Origin: DATMNI01 sp035570275
Lineage (GTDB): Bacteria; Acidobacteriota; Terriglobia; Bryobacterales; Bryobacteraceae
Length of the DNA: 28,368 nt
Assembly (NCBI GenBank): GCA_035570275.1
Contig: DATMNI010000186.1
Location: 1-28,368, forward strand
Reading direction: 5' to 3'
Within the stretch, counting starts at the first letter, position 1. Each line of letters begins with the position of its first letter. Below the pieces are notes generated by a model, which saw only the letters and a list, made by a program, of their open reading frames with translations, ran no database searches and was not told the DNA's origin. This document shows, piece by piece, positions 15,286 through 24,261 of the stretch. Position numbers and translations under genes: made by a program.

Positions 15286-15726
15286 ATGCCCCGCCTCTTA
15301 CTATTTGCTGCGTGCGAGAGCGTTCAGATTGACCCGGATGGCCTTGTCTCACTGATCACCATCATTGAAAAACTAGAAGTGACTGTACCCTCGGCCTTCC
15401 AGATTCCACCGCGCACTTCAATACCCCAGCGCTGGCAATCAATAGCCATTTGGATGATGGAGCCTTCTGAAGAAGGTCAGTATGAGCAGAGAGAGGATCT
15501 CGTGATTATGGAAGGGCAGAATGAGTTCGTGGCGGCGCATACTGAGCCAACGCCGATGGTAAAAACTCGTCCAGAATCGACCGGCGTGAAAGTTATTTCC
15601 ACTCAGACCACCGTTCCGGTTATCCATGGCCTCATCTCTCTCCGGCTCTTCTATCGAAGAATTGGGGAGCAACAGTGGATACAGGCCGCAGAATACCCGA
15701 TCGATGTGATTATTGTCAGGAAGTGA
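15286..15726 (+). CDS. Conserved small protein, DUF6941-like
   Basis: The 146-residue product begins PRLLLFAACESVQIDPDGLVSLITIIEKLEV, with PPRTSIPQRWQSIAIWMM after it and LRLFYRRIGEQQWIQAAEYPIDV near the end. This resembles small soluble proteins of the DUF6941 sort, predicted beta-sandwiches of unknown function; that assignment is from memory and uncertain. There is no membrane segment. ATG 15286 lies one base after the stop of the zinc-ribbon gene, so it is the third cistron of the same transcript. It may be a further accessory of the toxin cassette or an unrelated passenger. Confidence 0.5.
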   Translation: MPRLLLFAACESVQIDPDGLVSLITIIEKLEVTVPSAFQIPPRTSIPQRWQSIAIWMMEPSEEGQYEQREDLVIMEGQNEFVAAHTEPTPMVKTRPESTGVKVISTQTTVPVIHGLISLRLFYRRIGEQQWIQAAEYPIDVIIVRK

Positions 15727-15768
15727 AGCTATGGAACGAAAAACTGAGGCCATCTTAAGCCCGGTAGA

Positions 15769-16038
15769 TTAGCGTATGAAGCCGACACGGGTGTCTTCAT
15801 TCTTCTCGTCGTGGAGAAGCACGCGCAGAACGGCTAAGGCTACTACGTTCCCGCACATGAACCAGAACAGGGGGTCGTATTCATGGCTAGGAGGCGATGC
15901 CCCCACAAGCACCAAGAAGGCCAGCCCGAAGGTGCTGCCGTCGAGGGTGCCGGTTCGTGCATTGCCATTGATTATGCTTCGGTTGGAAAGTAACCTTCTC
16001 GCTGCCGCAAGTAGGGCACGCAAACGCCAACTGACCAT
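15769..16038 (-). CDS. Hypothetical small membrane protein
   Basis: An 89-residue frame on the minus strand from ATG 16038. It contains hydrophobic segments near residues 38-50 (FGLAFLVLVGASP) and 60-78 (FWFMCGNVVALAVLRVLL) and a charged tail (HDEKNEDTRVGFIR). This is a plausible two-helix membrane protein. No SD is strong and the family is not recognised. An upstream TTG at 16068 is also possible. It could be a chance frame, but the membrane pattern and charged tail favour a real gene. Confidence 0.35.
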   Translation of the reverse strand: MVSWRLRALLAAARRLLSNRSIINGNARTGTLDGSTFGLAFLVLVGASPPSHEYDPLFWFMCGNVVALAVLRVLLHDEKNEDTRVGFIR

Positions 16039-16189
16039 ATTTCTACTCTGTTTTCCCGTTGCTTTCAACAGTTCCAGACCTCCCTACCCGAAATGCCCCT
16101 GCGCCGTGTTACACCTGAAGATGGCAGCCTTTTCCGATGCGCCCTCACCCTACGCTTCGCCCAGCCCCCAGGAACCCTGTGACGGATCT

Positions 16190-16256
16190 CCCCGTGATGC
16201 GTCACCCGCAGCCCGTCGCCTGCCGCCCCGTGATGCCTCACCCCCACCCCGTCGCC
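16190..16256. repeat. Imperfect 31-bp direct repeat upstream of the PSD1 gene
   Basis: Copies at 16190-16220 and 16226-16256 match at 28 of 31 positions (CCCCGTGATGC, then TCACCC and CCCGTCGCC). Copy 1 contains the palindrome GTGATGCGTCAC. They lie in the 240-base gap before the PSD1 gene. Nothing else of note is seen in that gap. Confidence 0.6.
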
Positions 16257-16280
16257 CGCCTCGCCCGGCTGATTGATACG

Positions 16281-19200
16281 ATGATCGGTACGATGATCGG
16301 CAAACAAGCGATGCTGCCTGCCAAACCAAGTCTCCGGTTCAGCCTGGTCCTGCTGGCCCTGGCCGCCACCTTCGCCGCCACTCTCGCATTCAGCCAGAGC
16401 GCGAAGCCGCAATCCGCCGCTGCCGCCGGCCTCTTCCGCGAGGTCCAGCCCATCTTCGCTCAATCCTGCTCCGGCTGCCACAGCGCTAAGGTGCAGATGG
16501 GCGGACTGCGTCTCGACGAAAAATCGGCCGCCTTCGCGGGCGGGAAATCCGGCAAGGTCATCCTGCCAGGCGATGGCGCCAACAGCCCGATCGTCAAACG
16601 CCTCACCGGCGCCGGCGGCCTGGTCCGCATGCCCATGGGTGGGGCGCCCCTGCCGCCCGAAACCATCGAGCGCATCCGCCAGTGGATCGACGCCGGCGCC
16701 ATCTGGCCTGAGACCGCTGCCGCGAAGCACTGGGGTTTTGTAGCGCCCGTCCGCCCCGCGGTTCCCCAACCCAGCCGTGCTGGCTGGGTCCGCAGCCCTA
16801 TCGACGCCTTCATCCTCGCCCGCCTCGATCCCGAACACCAGCAGCCTTCGCCCGAAGCCGATCGCGCCACCCTCCTCCGCCGCCTCTCGCTCGACCTCAT
16901 CGGTCTCCCGCCCACGCCCGCCGAACTCGACGCATTCCTGGCCGACCCAAGCCCCAAGGCCTGGGACAAGCAGGTCGATCGCCTGCTCGCTTCGCCGCAC
17001 TACGGCGAGCGCTGGGGCCGCATGTGGCTGGATGCCGCGCGCTACGCCGATTCCAACGGTTACGAAAAGGACGCCCCGCGCTTCGTCTGGTACTATCGCG
17101 ATTGGGTCATCAACGCCCTCAATCGCGACGTCCCGTACGACCAGTTCGTCATCCAGCAAATCGCCGGCGACCTGCTGCCCAACGCCACCCAGGACCAGAA
17201 GGTGGCCACCGGCTTCCTGCGCAACTCCATGATCAACGAAGAGGGCGGCGCGGACCCCGAGCAGTTCCGCATGGAAGCTATGTACGACCGCATGGATGCC
17301 ATCGGCAAAGGCATCCTCGGCGTCACCATCCAGTGCGCGCAGTGCCACAACCACAAGTACGACCCGCTCACGCAGGAAGAGTATTACCGCATCTTCGCGT
17401 TCCTGAATGACACTCACGATGCCAACGTGGCCGTCTACACGCCGCAGCAGCAAGTGAAGCGCGCCGAAGTTCTCCGCCGCGCGCAGGAGATCGAGACCGA
17501 GATCCAGCGCCGCCATCCCGATTGGCCCCAACGCATGGCCGCGTGGGAGGAACAGGCCAAAGCCAACCAGCCCCCGTGGACCCTGCTGCGCCTCGAAGTG
17601 GACGACATCTCCACCGGCGGCGAGCGCGAGCTGCCCATGAATGACGGTTCCATGCTGGCGCAGGGCTACGCGCCCACCAAGCACACCGTCAAGTTCATCG
17701 CCAAAACCGATCTGCCCGAGATCACCGCCATCCGTCTGGAACTGCTCACCGATCCCAACCTGCCGAACGGCGGTCCCGGCCGCTCCATCAAAGGCACCGG
17801 CGCGCTCACCGAATTCCGCGTCGAAGCCGCACCTGCGGAGACACCCGACAAGGCGGCAGCGGTGAAAATTGCGCGTGCCACCGCCGACCTGAATCTCCCC
17901 GAAACGGTCCTGGAGCCCAAGTTCGACGACAAAAAAGGCAAGCGCCGCGTCACCGGCCCCATCGAATTCGCCATCGATGGCAAGGACGAGACGGCCTGGG
18001 GCATCGACGCCGGTCCCGGCCTGCGCAATCAGCCGCGCCAGGCCGTCTTCAATTTCGAAAAGCCCATCGTCAATTCCAAGGGCGGAGTGCTCAACATCTA
18101 TTTGAAGCAGGACCACGGCGGCGCCAATTCCGACGACAACGAAAACAACAACCTGGGCCGCATCCGCCTCTCCATCACATCCGCGCCCGACGCCGCCGCC
18201 GATCCGCTGCCGCGGAACGTGCGCGAAATCCTGAGCCTGCCGCGCGGGCAGCGTTCGCCCGCGCAAACCCGCGCCGTCTTCAGCTACTGGCGAACTACGG
18301 TCCCGGAATGGCGCGACGATAACGAACGCATCGCCGCCGTCTGGCGTGAGCACCCGGAAGGTGCGCTGCAACTGATCCTGGCCGATCGCAGCGACGATCA
18401 CCGCCAGACCCACATCCTCAAGCGCGGCGACTTCCTCCAGCCCGACCGCGCCGTGGAGCCCGGCACGCCGGCGTTTCTGCATCCTTTGCCGGCCCCAACA
18501 GATAAGAACAACCCCGCGCCCGATCGCCTCACGTTTGCCCGTTGGCTGGTGGACCGCAAGTCGCCCACCACCGCGCGCTCCATCGTCAACCGCGTCTGGC
18601 AATCGTACTTTGGAACCGGCATCGTGGCCACCGCCGAAAACTTCGGAACGCAGTGCGAGCCGCCATCCAACCAGGAACTGCTGGACTGGCTGGCGGTGGA
18701 GTTCATGGATTCCGGCTGGAGCCTCAAGAAGCTGCACCGCTCGATTGTGACCTCGGCGGTCTATCGTCAATCTTCCAACGTCACGCCCGAACTCCAGGCC
18801 GCGGACCCGGACAACCGCCTGCTGGCTCGCGGCCCCCGTTTCCGTGTGGATGCCGAATTGGTCCGCGACATCGCGCTGGCCGCCAGCGGTCTGCTCAACC
18901 CGCAAATCGGCGGGCCCAGCGTCTATCCGCCCGCGCCCACATTCCTTTTCCAGCCGCCCGCCAGCTACGCGCCCAAAACGTGGAAGGTTGCCGAAGGCTC
19001 CGACCGCTACCGCCGCGCGCTCTACACCTTCCGATTTCGTTCCGTCCCGTTCCCGATGTTGCAGTCCTTTGACGCGCCCAATGGCGAAATGTCGTGCGTG
19101 CGCCGGGCGCGCTCCAACACCCCGCTGCAAGCCCTCACCACGCTTAACGAGCCGCTGTTCGTGGAATCCGCCCAGGCGCTGGCCGCTCGAACCCTGAAAG

Positions 19201-19376
19201 AGGCCGGCCCAACCGACCAGGCCCGCATCACTTATGCCTTCCGGTTGTGCACCTCGCGCAACCCCACCCCCGAGGAATCCGCGGTCCTCCTGAAGTTTCT
19301 TCAAACTCACAGCTCCGACTTCACCGCCGTCGCGCGAGTAATCCTAAACCTCGACGAAACCATCACCAAGGAGTAA
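16281..19376 (+). CDS. PSD1 protein: planctomycete-type cytochrome c, DUF1549 and DUF1553
   Basis: The product has about 1031 residues. A signal or anchor helix (SLVLLALAATFAATLAFSQS) is followed by a cytochrome-like domain with a haem motif CSGCH (C63, C66, H67). DUF1549 follows (WLDAARYADSNGYEKDAPR and later CAQCHNHKYDPLTQEEYYRIFAFLND, with CxxCH at 352-356). A central beta-rich insert resembles a galactose-binding domain (LPEITAIRLELLTDPNLP). DUF1553 closes the protein (FARWLVDRKSPTTARSIVNRVW, AENFGTQCEPPSNQELLDWL). These proteins are exported and probably take part in polymer degradation, but no reaction is proven. Start is uncertain: ATG 16281, 16293 and 16311 all precede the signal and none has an SD. 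The next gene begins three bases after the stop. Confidence 0.9.
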   Translation: MIGTMIGKQAMLPAKPSLRFSLVLLALAATFAATLAFSQSAKPQSAAAAGLFREVQPIFAQSCSGCHSAKVQMGGLRLDEKSAAFAGGKSGKVILPGDGANSPIVKRLTGAGGLVRMPMGGAPLPPETIERIRQWIDAGAIWPETAAAKHWGFVAPVRPAVPQPSRAGWVRSPIDAFILARLDPEHQQPSPEADRATLLRRLSLDLIGLPPTPAELDAFLADPSPKAWDKQVDRLLASPHYGERWGRMWLDAARYADSNGYEKDAPRFVWYYRDWVINALNRDVPYDQFVIQQIAGDLLPNATQDQKVATGFLRNSMINEEGGADPEQFRMEAMYDRMDAIGKGILGVTIQCAQCHNHKYDPLTQEEYYRIFAFLNDTHDANVAVYTPQQQVKRAEVLRRAQEIETEIQRRHPDWPQRMAAWEEQAKANQPPWTLLRLEVDDISTGGERELPMNDGSMLAQGYAPTKHTVKFIAKTDLPEITAIRLELLTDPNLPNGGPGRSIKGTGALTEFRVEAAPAETPDKAAAVKIARATADLNLPETVLEPKFDDKKGKRRVTGPIEFAIDGKDETAWGIDAGPGLRNQPRQAVFNFEKPIVNSKGGVLNIYLKQDHGGANSDDNENNNLGRIRLSITSAPDAAADPLPRNVREILSLPRGQRSPAQTRAVFSYWRTTVPEWRDDNERIAAVWREHPEGALQLILADRSDDHRQTHILKRGDFLQPDRAVEPGTPAFLHPLPAPTDKNNPAPDRLTFARWLVDRKSPTTARSIVNRVWQSYFGTGIVATAENFGTQCEPPSNQELLDWLAVEFMDSGWSLKKLHRSIVTSAVYRQSSNVTPELQAADPDNRLLARGPRFRVDAELVRDIALAASGLLNPQIGGPSVYPPAPTFLFQPPASYAPKTWKVAEGSDRYRRALYTFRFRSVPFPMLQSFDAPNGEMSCVRRARSNTPLQALTTLNEPLFVESAQALAARTLKEAGPTDQARITYAFRLCTSRNPTPEESAVLLKFLQTHSSDFTAVARVILNLDETITKE

Positions 19377-19378
19377 CC

Positions 19379-20848
<1,470 letters not shown>

Positions 20849-20914
20849 CTGCTCCAGACTGGCCAACGAAAGCGCGCCGGCACACCCGCCGCTTGCCCTG
20901 CCGCCCAACTGCGC

Positions 20915-20930
20915 TAGCATATGCTATACA
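20915..20930 (+). promoter_or_regulatory. Palindromic operator and -10 of the BrnT/BrnA-like pair
   Basis: TAGCATATGCTA (20915-20926) is a perfect 12-base palindrome overlapping TATACA (20925-20930), a good -10 element. The GTG start of the toxin-like gene lies nine bases further, so the transcript would be nearly leaderless. Autorepression by the ribbon-helix-helix antitoxin at this palindrome is the usual scheme for such pairs. No clear -35 is seen. Confidence 0.5.
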
Positions 20931-20939
20931 TAGATTGCA

Positions 20940-21188
20940 GTGATACCGTTTGTCGAAAGCGCCTTCAAGCACGGTTATGACGAAGAGGATTTCTTCGAAG
21001 TACTGGAATCGGGACCTTGGAAGGTGCGTTCGCGCCGCGGGCTGAAAGACGTCTTCGAGCTTCTCGGCAGGAATTATACAGGGGACTATCTGCATGTTGC
21101 ATACCGGCGGGAAGCAGACCGCGAGGTTGTTTTCCATATCCGCGCCATGAGCCCGCGCGAAAAACAGAAGTACCGGAGGCGCCAATGA
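20940..21188 (+). CDS. BrnT-like toxin
   Basis: An 82-residue protein read from GTG 20940. It has an opening helix (ESAFKHGYDEEDFFEVLESGPWKV), a strand FELLGRNYTGDYLHVAYRRE, then EVVFHIRAMSPREKQKYRRR. The HG...EE start, the central Gly-x-Tyr/His strand and the R-x-MSPREKQKY end match the RelE-fold BrnT family, which are ribosome-independent RNases. The order toxin first, antitoxin second, with an ATGA overlap, is also that of brnTA. No SD precedes GTG; initiation may be leaderless. Distant from classical BrnT, so the subfamily is tentative. Confidence 0.65.
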   Translation: MIPFVESAFKHGYDEEDFFEVLESGPWKVRSRRGLKDVFELLGRNYTGDYLHVAYRREADREVVFHIRAMSPREKQKYRRRQ

Positions 21189-21517
21189 GAGCGGCGAAAA
21201 CGAAGAAGAGCCCACCCAAAATTCGGCTGCCCCGAAAGGGGGCGAGCTACTCGGAACTTTCCGATTTCTTCGATCGGAACGACGCAGCCGATTTGCTCGA
21301 CCGGGGTATCTCCGAAATTGACCCGGATCGCGAAGATCTGGAACGGATGCTGCTCGAATACTGGAGTCAGCCCAATACCAAACAGTTGAACATTCGCATT
21401 CCGGCAATGGCCAAGCGCATGATTGAGAGGCTGGCGAAGCGAAAGACCGTAGAAGTCTCCACTCTGGTCCGGATGTGGGTCATCGATAGCATGCGCCGGG
21501 AAGCGGCGCAGCCCTGA
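21185..21517 (+). CDS. BrnA/CopG-like antitoxin
   Basis: The 110-residue product has an N-terminal lysine-rich arm, a middle acidic part (YSELSDFFDRNDAADLLDRG) and a C-terminal ribbon-helix-helix: TKQLNIRIPAMAKRMIERLAKRKTVEVSTLVRMWVIDSM. The strand LNIRIP binds DNA in such proteins. GGAGG stands five bases before ATG 21185, which overlaps the toxin stop. It should neutralise the BrnT-like protein and repress the operon at the palindrome upstream. After the stop a GC-rich hairpin (GCCCTG at 21511 with CAGGGC at 21534) is present but has no T-run. Confidence 0.7.
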   Translation: MRAAKTKKSPPKIRLPRKGASYSELSDFFDRNDAADLLDRGISEIDPDREDLERMLLEYWSQPNTKQLNIRIPAMAKRMIERLAKRKTVEVSTLVRMWVIDSMRREAAQP

Positions 21518-21713
21518 CGGCGCCGGGCCCGGGCAGGGCGTCGTTCGCCAACCAACTGCCCGGCTCCACGCCCCAACCGATCCACGCCCCCACCGGCACC
21601 GGCTGTTGGTCGGCACGAGCGAGGTTCCCCCCGGCGGCGTGGCGATTTGAGAGGGGCGGGGCAACAACTAATGCAGGCCGCCCCGTCTTGATGCCATTGG
21701 ACTCAGACGCTCC
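21518..21713. other. Intergenic gap before the first MNT copy
   Basis: I see no gene here. From about 21676 (CCCCGTCTTGAT) onward the sequence is homologous to the region upstream of the second MNT copy (from about 22894). The GGAGG of copy 2 is replaced here by a non-matching AGACG at the same distance from ATG. Confidence 0.4.
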
Positions 21714-22175
21714 ATGACTCTCCAGGAACTTCGGGACGGGAAACGGGACGAGATCCTGCTGGTAGCCGGGCATCGAGGCGCCCGCAACGTTCGGGTTTTC
21801 GGATCGGTCGCGCGGGGAGACAACGACGAACGTAGTGACGTTGATTTCCTGGTTGACTTGGAACCGGGACGCACACTGTTCGACCTCAGTGGCCTTCTGC
21901 TCGATCTTGAATCCTTGCTGCACGCGTCCGTCGATCTTGTCACCGAGCGAGGCCGCCGTCCACGGGTTCGAGAGAGGGTGCAGGTCACGGGCCCGAGTCC
22001 TGTCGCGCCCATGATATTTAAGGGTCTGTATGATGGCCGTCAGCTTTTCACCTTCCACAGAATCTGCCGGAGCATCCCTAACAGCACCGGCACATCGCGG
22101 GCGGCCACGTCCAGCCGCCGCACCAGCCTGCGGACCTTCTCTTCCCTTGAGGTGGCCGTCAGCCGGTTGATGTAG
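21714..22175 (+). CDS. MNT nucleotidyltransferase copy 1, orphan with aberrant C-terminus
   Basis: Residues 1 to about 90 are nearly identical to copy 2 at 22929 (four differences): LRDGKRDEILLVAGHRGARNVRVFGSVARGDNDERSDVDFLVDL, holding the GS and DxD metal motif of minimal nucleotidyltransferases (MNT, antitoxins that AMPylate HEPN toxins). After about 21985 homology stops and the frame runs on through unrelated sequence and 136 bases antisense into the trmJ-like copy 1, giving a spurious tail of about 60 residues. No HEPN partner follows, and the SD seen before copy 2 is mutated here. It is probably a decaying copy. Confidence 0.6.
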   Translation: MTLQELRDGKRDEILLVAGHRGARNVRVFGSVARGDNDERSDVDFLVDLEPGRTLFDLSGLLLDLESLLHASVDLVTERGRRPRVRERVQVTGPSPVAPMIFKGLYDGRQLFTFHRICRSIPNSTGTSRAATSSRRTSLRTFSSLEVAVSRLM

Positions 22176-22735
22176 CCGCTTTGCCGCAACACCTCCAGCA
22201 GCCTCAAGGTGATCTGCTCGTTTTGGGCGGCATCGGCGCGGCTGATTTTTTCAGGGAGCGCCGCGGCGGCCTTGGGGTCGCGGGCGAGTTCGTAGAGGCA
22301 GAGCGCCACCGCCTGCCCCAGGTTCATGGATAGGTCCTGGCCGGTGGTGGGGATGCGCATGAGCCAGTTGCAATGGCTGAGGTGGTCGTTCGACAGGCCG
22401 AATTTTTCCGAGCCGAACAACAGAGCCACGGGCCCCTGCGCCAGGCGGCCGTGAATGAGGCGCGCTCCGTATTCCAGGCGGCGGATGGGATGCTGCAATT
22501 CGCGATGGCCCACGGATGTGGTGCCGACTACCAGACCGCACTCGGCAACCGCATCGGCTACACTCGAAAACTCCTCGGCCGCCTGCAGCAGCGGCGCCGC
22601 GCCCACGGCGGACCGGGCTTCCCGATAGGCGACATCGTAAGGGTTGACCACGCGCAGACGGGCAAACCCGAAATTCGCCATGGCGCGTGCAGCCGCCCCG
22701 ATATTCAGCGGGTTGCGCGTCTCCACCAGGACCAC
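22040..22735 (-). CDS. trmJ: TrmJ-like SPOUT methyltransferase copy 1, 5'-truncated duplicate
   Basis: The 231-residue frame is about 95% identical in protein to copy 2. It has VLVETRNPLNIGAAARAMANFGF, LLFGSEKFGLSNDHLSHC and MRIPTTGQDLSMNLGQAVALCLYELARDP, the knot motifs of TrmJ, which 2'-O-methylates tRNA position 32. Homology extends upstream to 22785, but an in-frame TGA lies just beyond and no ATG, GTG or TTG precedes GTG 22735, so the normal N-terminal segment (LTRYDQTIAKHWKDNLRV) cannot be translated from its own start. Promoter and start region of copy 2 are absent. Probably a non-functional duplicate, though the internal frame is intact. Confidence 0.7.
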   Translation of the reverse strand: MVLVETRNPLNIGAAARAMANFGFARLRVVNPYDVAYREARSAVGAAPLLQAAEEFSSVADAVAECGLVVGTTSVGHRELQHPIRRLEYGARLIHGRLAQGPVALLFGSEKFGLSNDHLSHCNWLMRIPTTGQDLSMNLGQAVALCLYELARDPKAAAALPEKISRADAAQNEQITLRLLEVLRQSGYINRLTATSREEKVRRLVRRLDVAARDVPVLLGMLRQILWKVKS

Positions 22736-22785
22736 GCGGAGGTTGTCTTTCCAGTGCTTGGCGATAGTCTGATCGTAACGCGTGA
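22049..22785. repeat. 737-bp duplication, copy 1 (copy 2 at 24271-25007)
   Basis: The two blocks keep a constant offset of 2222 bases at both ends, so there is no net length change between them, and they share the whole trmJ-like coding region apart from the extreme ends. Orientation is the same. A 29-base fragment of the left end also occurs at 23549-23577. Confidence 0.85.
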
Positions 22786-22928
22786 CGGCTTCTCAGTCTC
22801 AGGGGCAGGCCAGCGCCGGAATCAGGCGATAATCTGCGTCGCCGCTTAACGGATGGCCTGCTCGCGCGCGTCGCGCCGCCGGGTCTTGATACGAGCCCCG
22901 TCTTGATACGATTGGATTCGGAGGCTCC

Positions 22929-23219
22929 ATGACTCTCCAGGAACTTCGGGACGGGAAGCGGGACGAGATCCTGCTGGTGGCGGCGCATCGAGGCGCCCGC
23001 AACGTTCGGGTATTCGGATCGGTCGCGCGGGGAGACAACGACGAACGCAGTGACGTCGATTTCCTGGTTGACCTGGAACCAGGACGCACGCTGTTCGACC
23101 TCAGTGGCCTTCTGCTCGATCTTGAGTCCCTGCTTCACGCCTCCGTCGATGTTGTCACCGAACGAGGCCTCCGTCCCAGGGTTCGAGAGAAAGTGCTGGC
23201 GGAAGCCGTGCCGCTGTGA
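22929..23219 (+). CDS. MNT-domain nucleotidyltransferase antitoxin, copy 2
   Basis: The 96-residue product carries VRVFGSVARGDNDERSDVDFLVDLEPG, i.e. GS followed by DxD, the minimal nucleotidyltransferase signature, and a C-terminal region RTLFDLSGLLLDLESLLHASVDVVTERGL typical of MNT partners of HEPN toxins. MNT antitoxins transfer AMP to a tyrosine of HEPN. GGAGG lies four bases before ATG 22929. The stop overlaps the next GTG (GTGA), coupling it to the HEPN gene, which is however broken. Copy 1 lies 1215 bases upstream. Confidence 0.8.
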   Translation: MTLQELRDGKRDEILLVAAHRGARNVRVFGSVARGDNDERSDVDFLVDLEPGRTLFDLSGLLLDLESLLHASVDVVTERGLRPRVREKVLAEAVPL

Positions 23220-23530
23220 GAGACGACCGCATCCGGCTCGCTGACGTGCTGGAAGCCATCGGCAGAATCGAGAAATACACCGGCAAAGGATGCGATGCGC
23301 TCGGCAACGACGAATTGGTTCAAACGTGGGTTGTTCATAACCTGATGATGATTGGCGAGGACTGCCGCGCACACTCTCCTCCGAGTTCCGCGCCGCCCAC
23401 CCCGAAGACGTTTGGAGGCAGGCCGCCGGTCCTCGCAACGTGATCGGCCGAGCGATTCGAAAGCTCGTCGGAGTATCGTGGGGAGGTTACCGGCCGAGTC
23501 GCAGAGTATGCCCACGGTGCAGAACTGCTG
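23216..23530 (+). pseudogene. HEPN toxin, degraded by frameshifts
   Basis: From GTG 23216 the frame gives DDRIRLADVLEAIGRIEKYTG, then LVQTWVVHNLMMIGEDCRA, a HEPN N-terminal half. Near 23370 the frame shifts: SSEFRAAHPEDVWRQAAGPRNV continues in another frame, and a third frame near 23470-23529 gives IVGRLPAESQS before a stop. The catalytic RxxxxH motif expected after RNV (usually RNVLIH) is not present in any frame. The toxin is therefore inactive, which leaves the MNT antitoxin upstream without a target at this locus. Confidence 0.7.
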
Positions 23531-23548
23531 ACCAGGCCATTCGTCTTA

Positions 23549-23577
23549 CACCTTGCACGGAATCGGCCGGAGCATCC
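23549..23577. repeat. Third copy of the trmJ-like 3' end, 29 bp
   Basis: CACCTTGCACGG and CCGGAGCATCC match the 3' end of trmJ-like copy 1 (22049-22077) at 26 of 29 positions and of copy 2 (24271-24299) at 24 of 29, in the same orientation. Together with the copy at 24271 it flanks the RelE/AbrB cassette as a direct repeat. Confidence 0.6.
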
Positions 23578-23604
23578 TGCGCGGATGTCGCACAGTGCGC
23601 CCGG

Positions 23605-23853
23605 TCATTTCTTGGGATGCGGAATCAGTTCGGTGATGAAGTAGGTGTCATCGTCGATCTTGAAGTAGAAGCGCCAGCCCCTGTTGACGCGGGCCTGCCA
23701 GCGGTCGTTGGCTTCATCATACTTCTTGGCACATAATGAAGGATGCCGGAGATTCTGCTCCAGCATCTTGGTTTGTTTGAAGAAGGCTTTCTGCACCGCA
23801 CTCGGGACATTCCCCAAGGCATCGACGACAGCATCGCTGTACTTGATTTTCAT
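23605..23853 (-). CDS. RelE/ParE-superfamily toxin
   Basis: The 82-residue product has MKIKYSDAVVDALGNVPSAVQKAFFKQTKMLEQNLRHPSLCAKK in outline (two helices), then DRWQARVNRGWRFYFKIDDDTYFITELIPHPKK. The RVNRGWRFYFKI strand and the closing I-x-HPKK are typical of RelE-like mRNA interferases. The start ATG 23853 overlaps the stop of the upstream antitoxin gene by ATGA. No separate SD, so translation is probably coupled. Target and mode of cleavage are not readable from sequence. Confidence 0.8.
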   Translation of the reverse strand: MKIKYSDAVVDALGNVPSAVQKAFFKQTKMLEQNLRHPSLCAKKYDEANDRWQARVNRGWRFYFKIDDDTYFITELIPHPKK

Positions 23854-24185
23854 CCGACGCGCTTGATTTTCTTGGCAGCGGCTCTCTTCTTCAGCTCATC
23901 TTTCATGTGTGCAATCATTTCATCGGCCGTGTTGAAAGGACCGTAGGACGGACCTTTCTCGGCTTTGTTCAGCCGCGCATCGATGATGCGCCGCTGAGCC
24001 GGGGTGTATTCGTCGTCGGCGTTCGGGAATTGGGCACGGTCAATCACCAGCCTGGGGGTAATCACAATCTTGCCGCGATGGAAAGCAAAATTCACCAGGT
24101 CGCCCTTGGACAGCCCGGCTTGGCGCCGGACGCTGGTGGGAATGGTCACTTGCCCTTTGTGCTGGATTTTAGCGGTCGTGTTCAT
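23850..24185 (-). CDS. AbrB/MazE-type (SpoVT-AbrB) antitoxin
   Basis: The 111-residue product begins NTTAKIQHKGQVTIPTSVRRQAGLSKGDLVNF, the swapped-hairpin AbrB DNA-binding domain. A C-terminal tail (DEYTPAQRRIIDARLNKAEKG, then FNTADEMIAHMKDELKKR) should wrap the toxin. ATG 24185 is preferred over TTG 24203 because the AbrB domain starts there. No strong SD. Palindromes immediately upstream (24210-24228) are likely operators for autorepression. It forms a bicistron with the RelE-like toxin. Confidence 0.8.
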   Translation of the reverse strand: MNTTAKIQHKGQVTIPTSVRRQAGLSKGDLVNFAFHRGKIVITPRLVIDRAQFPNADDEYTPAQRRIIDARLNKAEKGPSYGPFNTADEMIAHMKDELKKRAAAKKIKRVG

Positions 24186-24209
24186 CGATATATACCCGGA
24201 CAATTCCGG

Positions 24210-24228
24210 AAGTCCGGATTCCAGACTT
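24210..24228. promoter_or_regulatory. Candidate operator of the AbrB/RelE pair
   Basis: AAGTCCGGA and TCCAGACTT are 9-base arms (one mismatch) around a single T. Directly next to it CCGGAC (24196-24201) and GTCCGG (24212-24217) form a second, overlapping inverted repeat around TTCCGGAA. A TATATA stretch at 24188-24193 could be the -10 for the minus-strand pair. Confidence 0.45.
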
Positions 24229-24261
24229 CTGCCTGTAGCATAACAAACCGGCGCCAGCCTC

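Noticed and set aside
16065..19310. 1081-codon open frame on the minus strand opposite the PSD1 gene
   Set aside because: It is an antisense shadow of a GC-rich gene. The plus-strand frame has haem motifs and DUF1549/DUF1553 hallmarks, while the minus frame shows only compositionally biased sequence.
22251..23438. 395-codon minus-strand frame spanning trmJ-like copy 1 and the MNT/HEPN region
   Set aside because: It reads trmJ in a wrong frame and MNT antisense. No recognisable domain, and the true genes explain the same bases.
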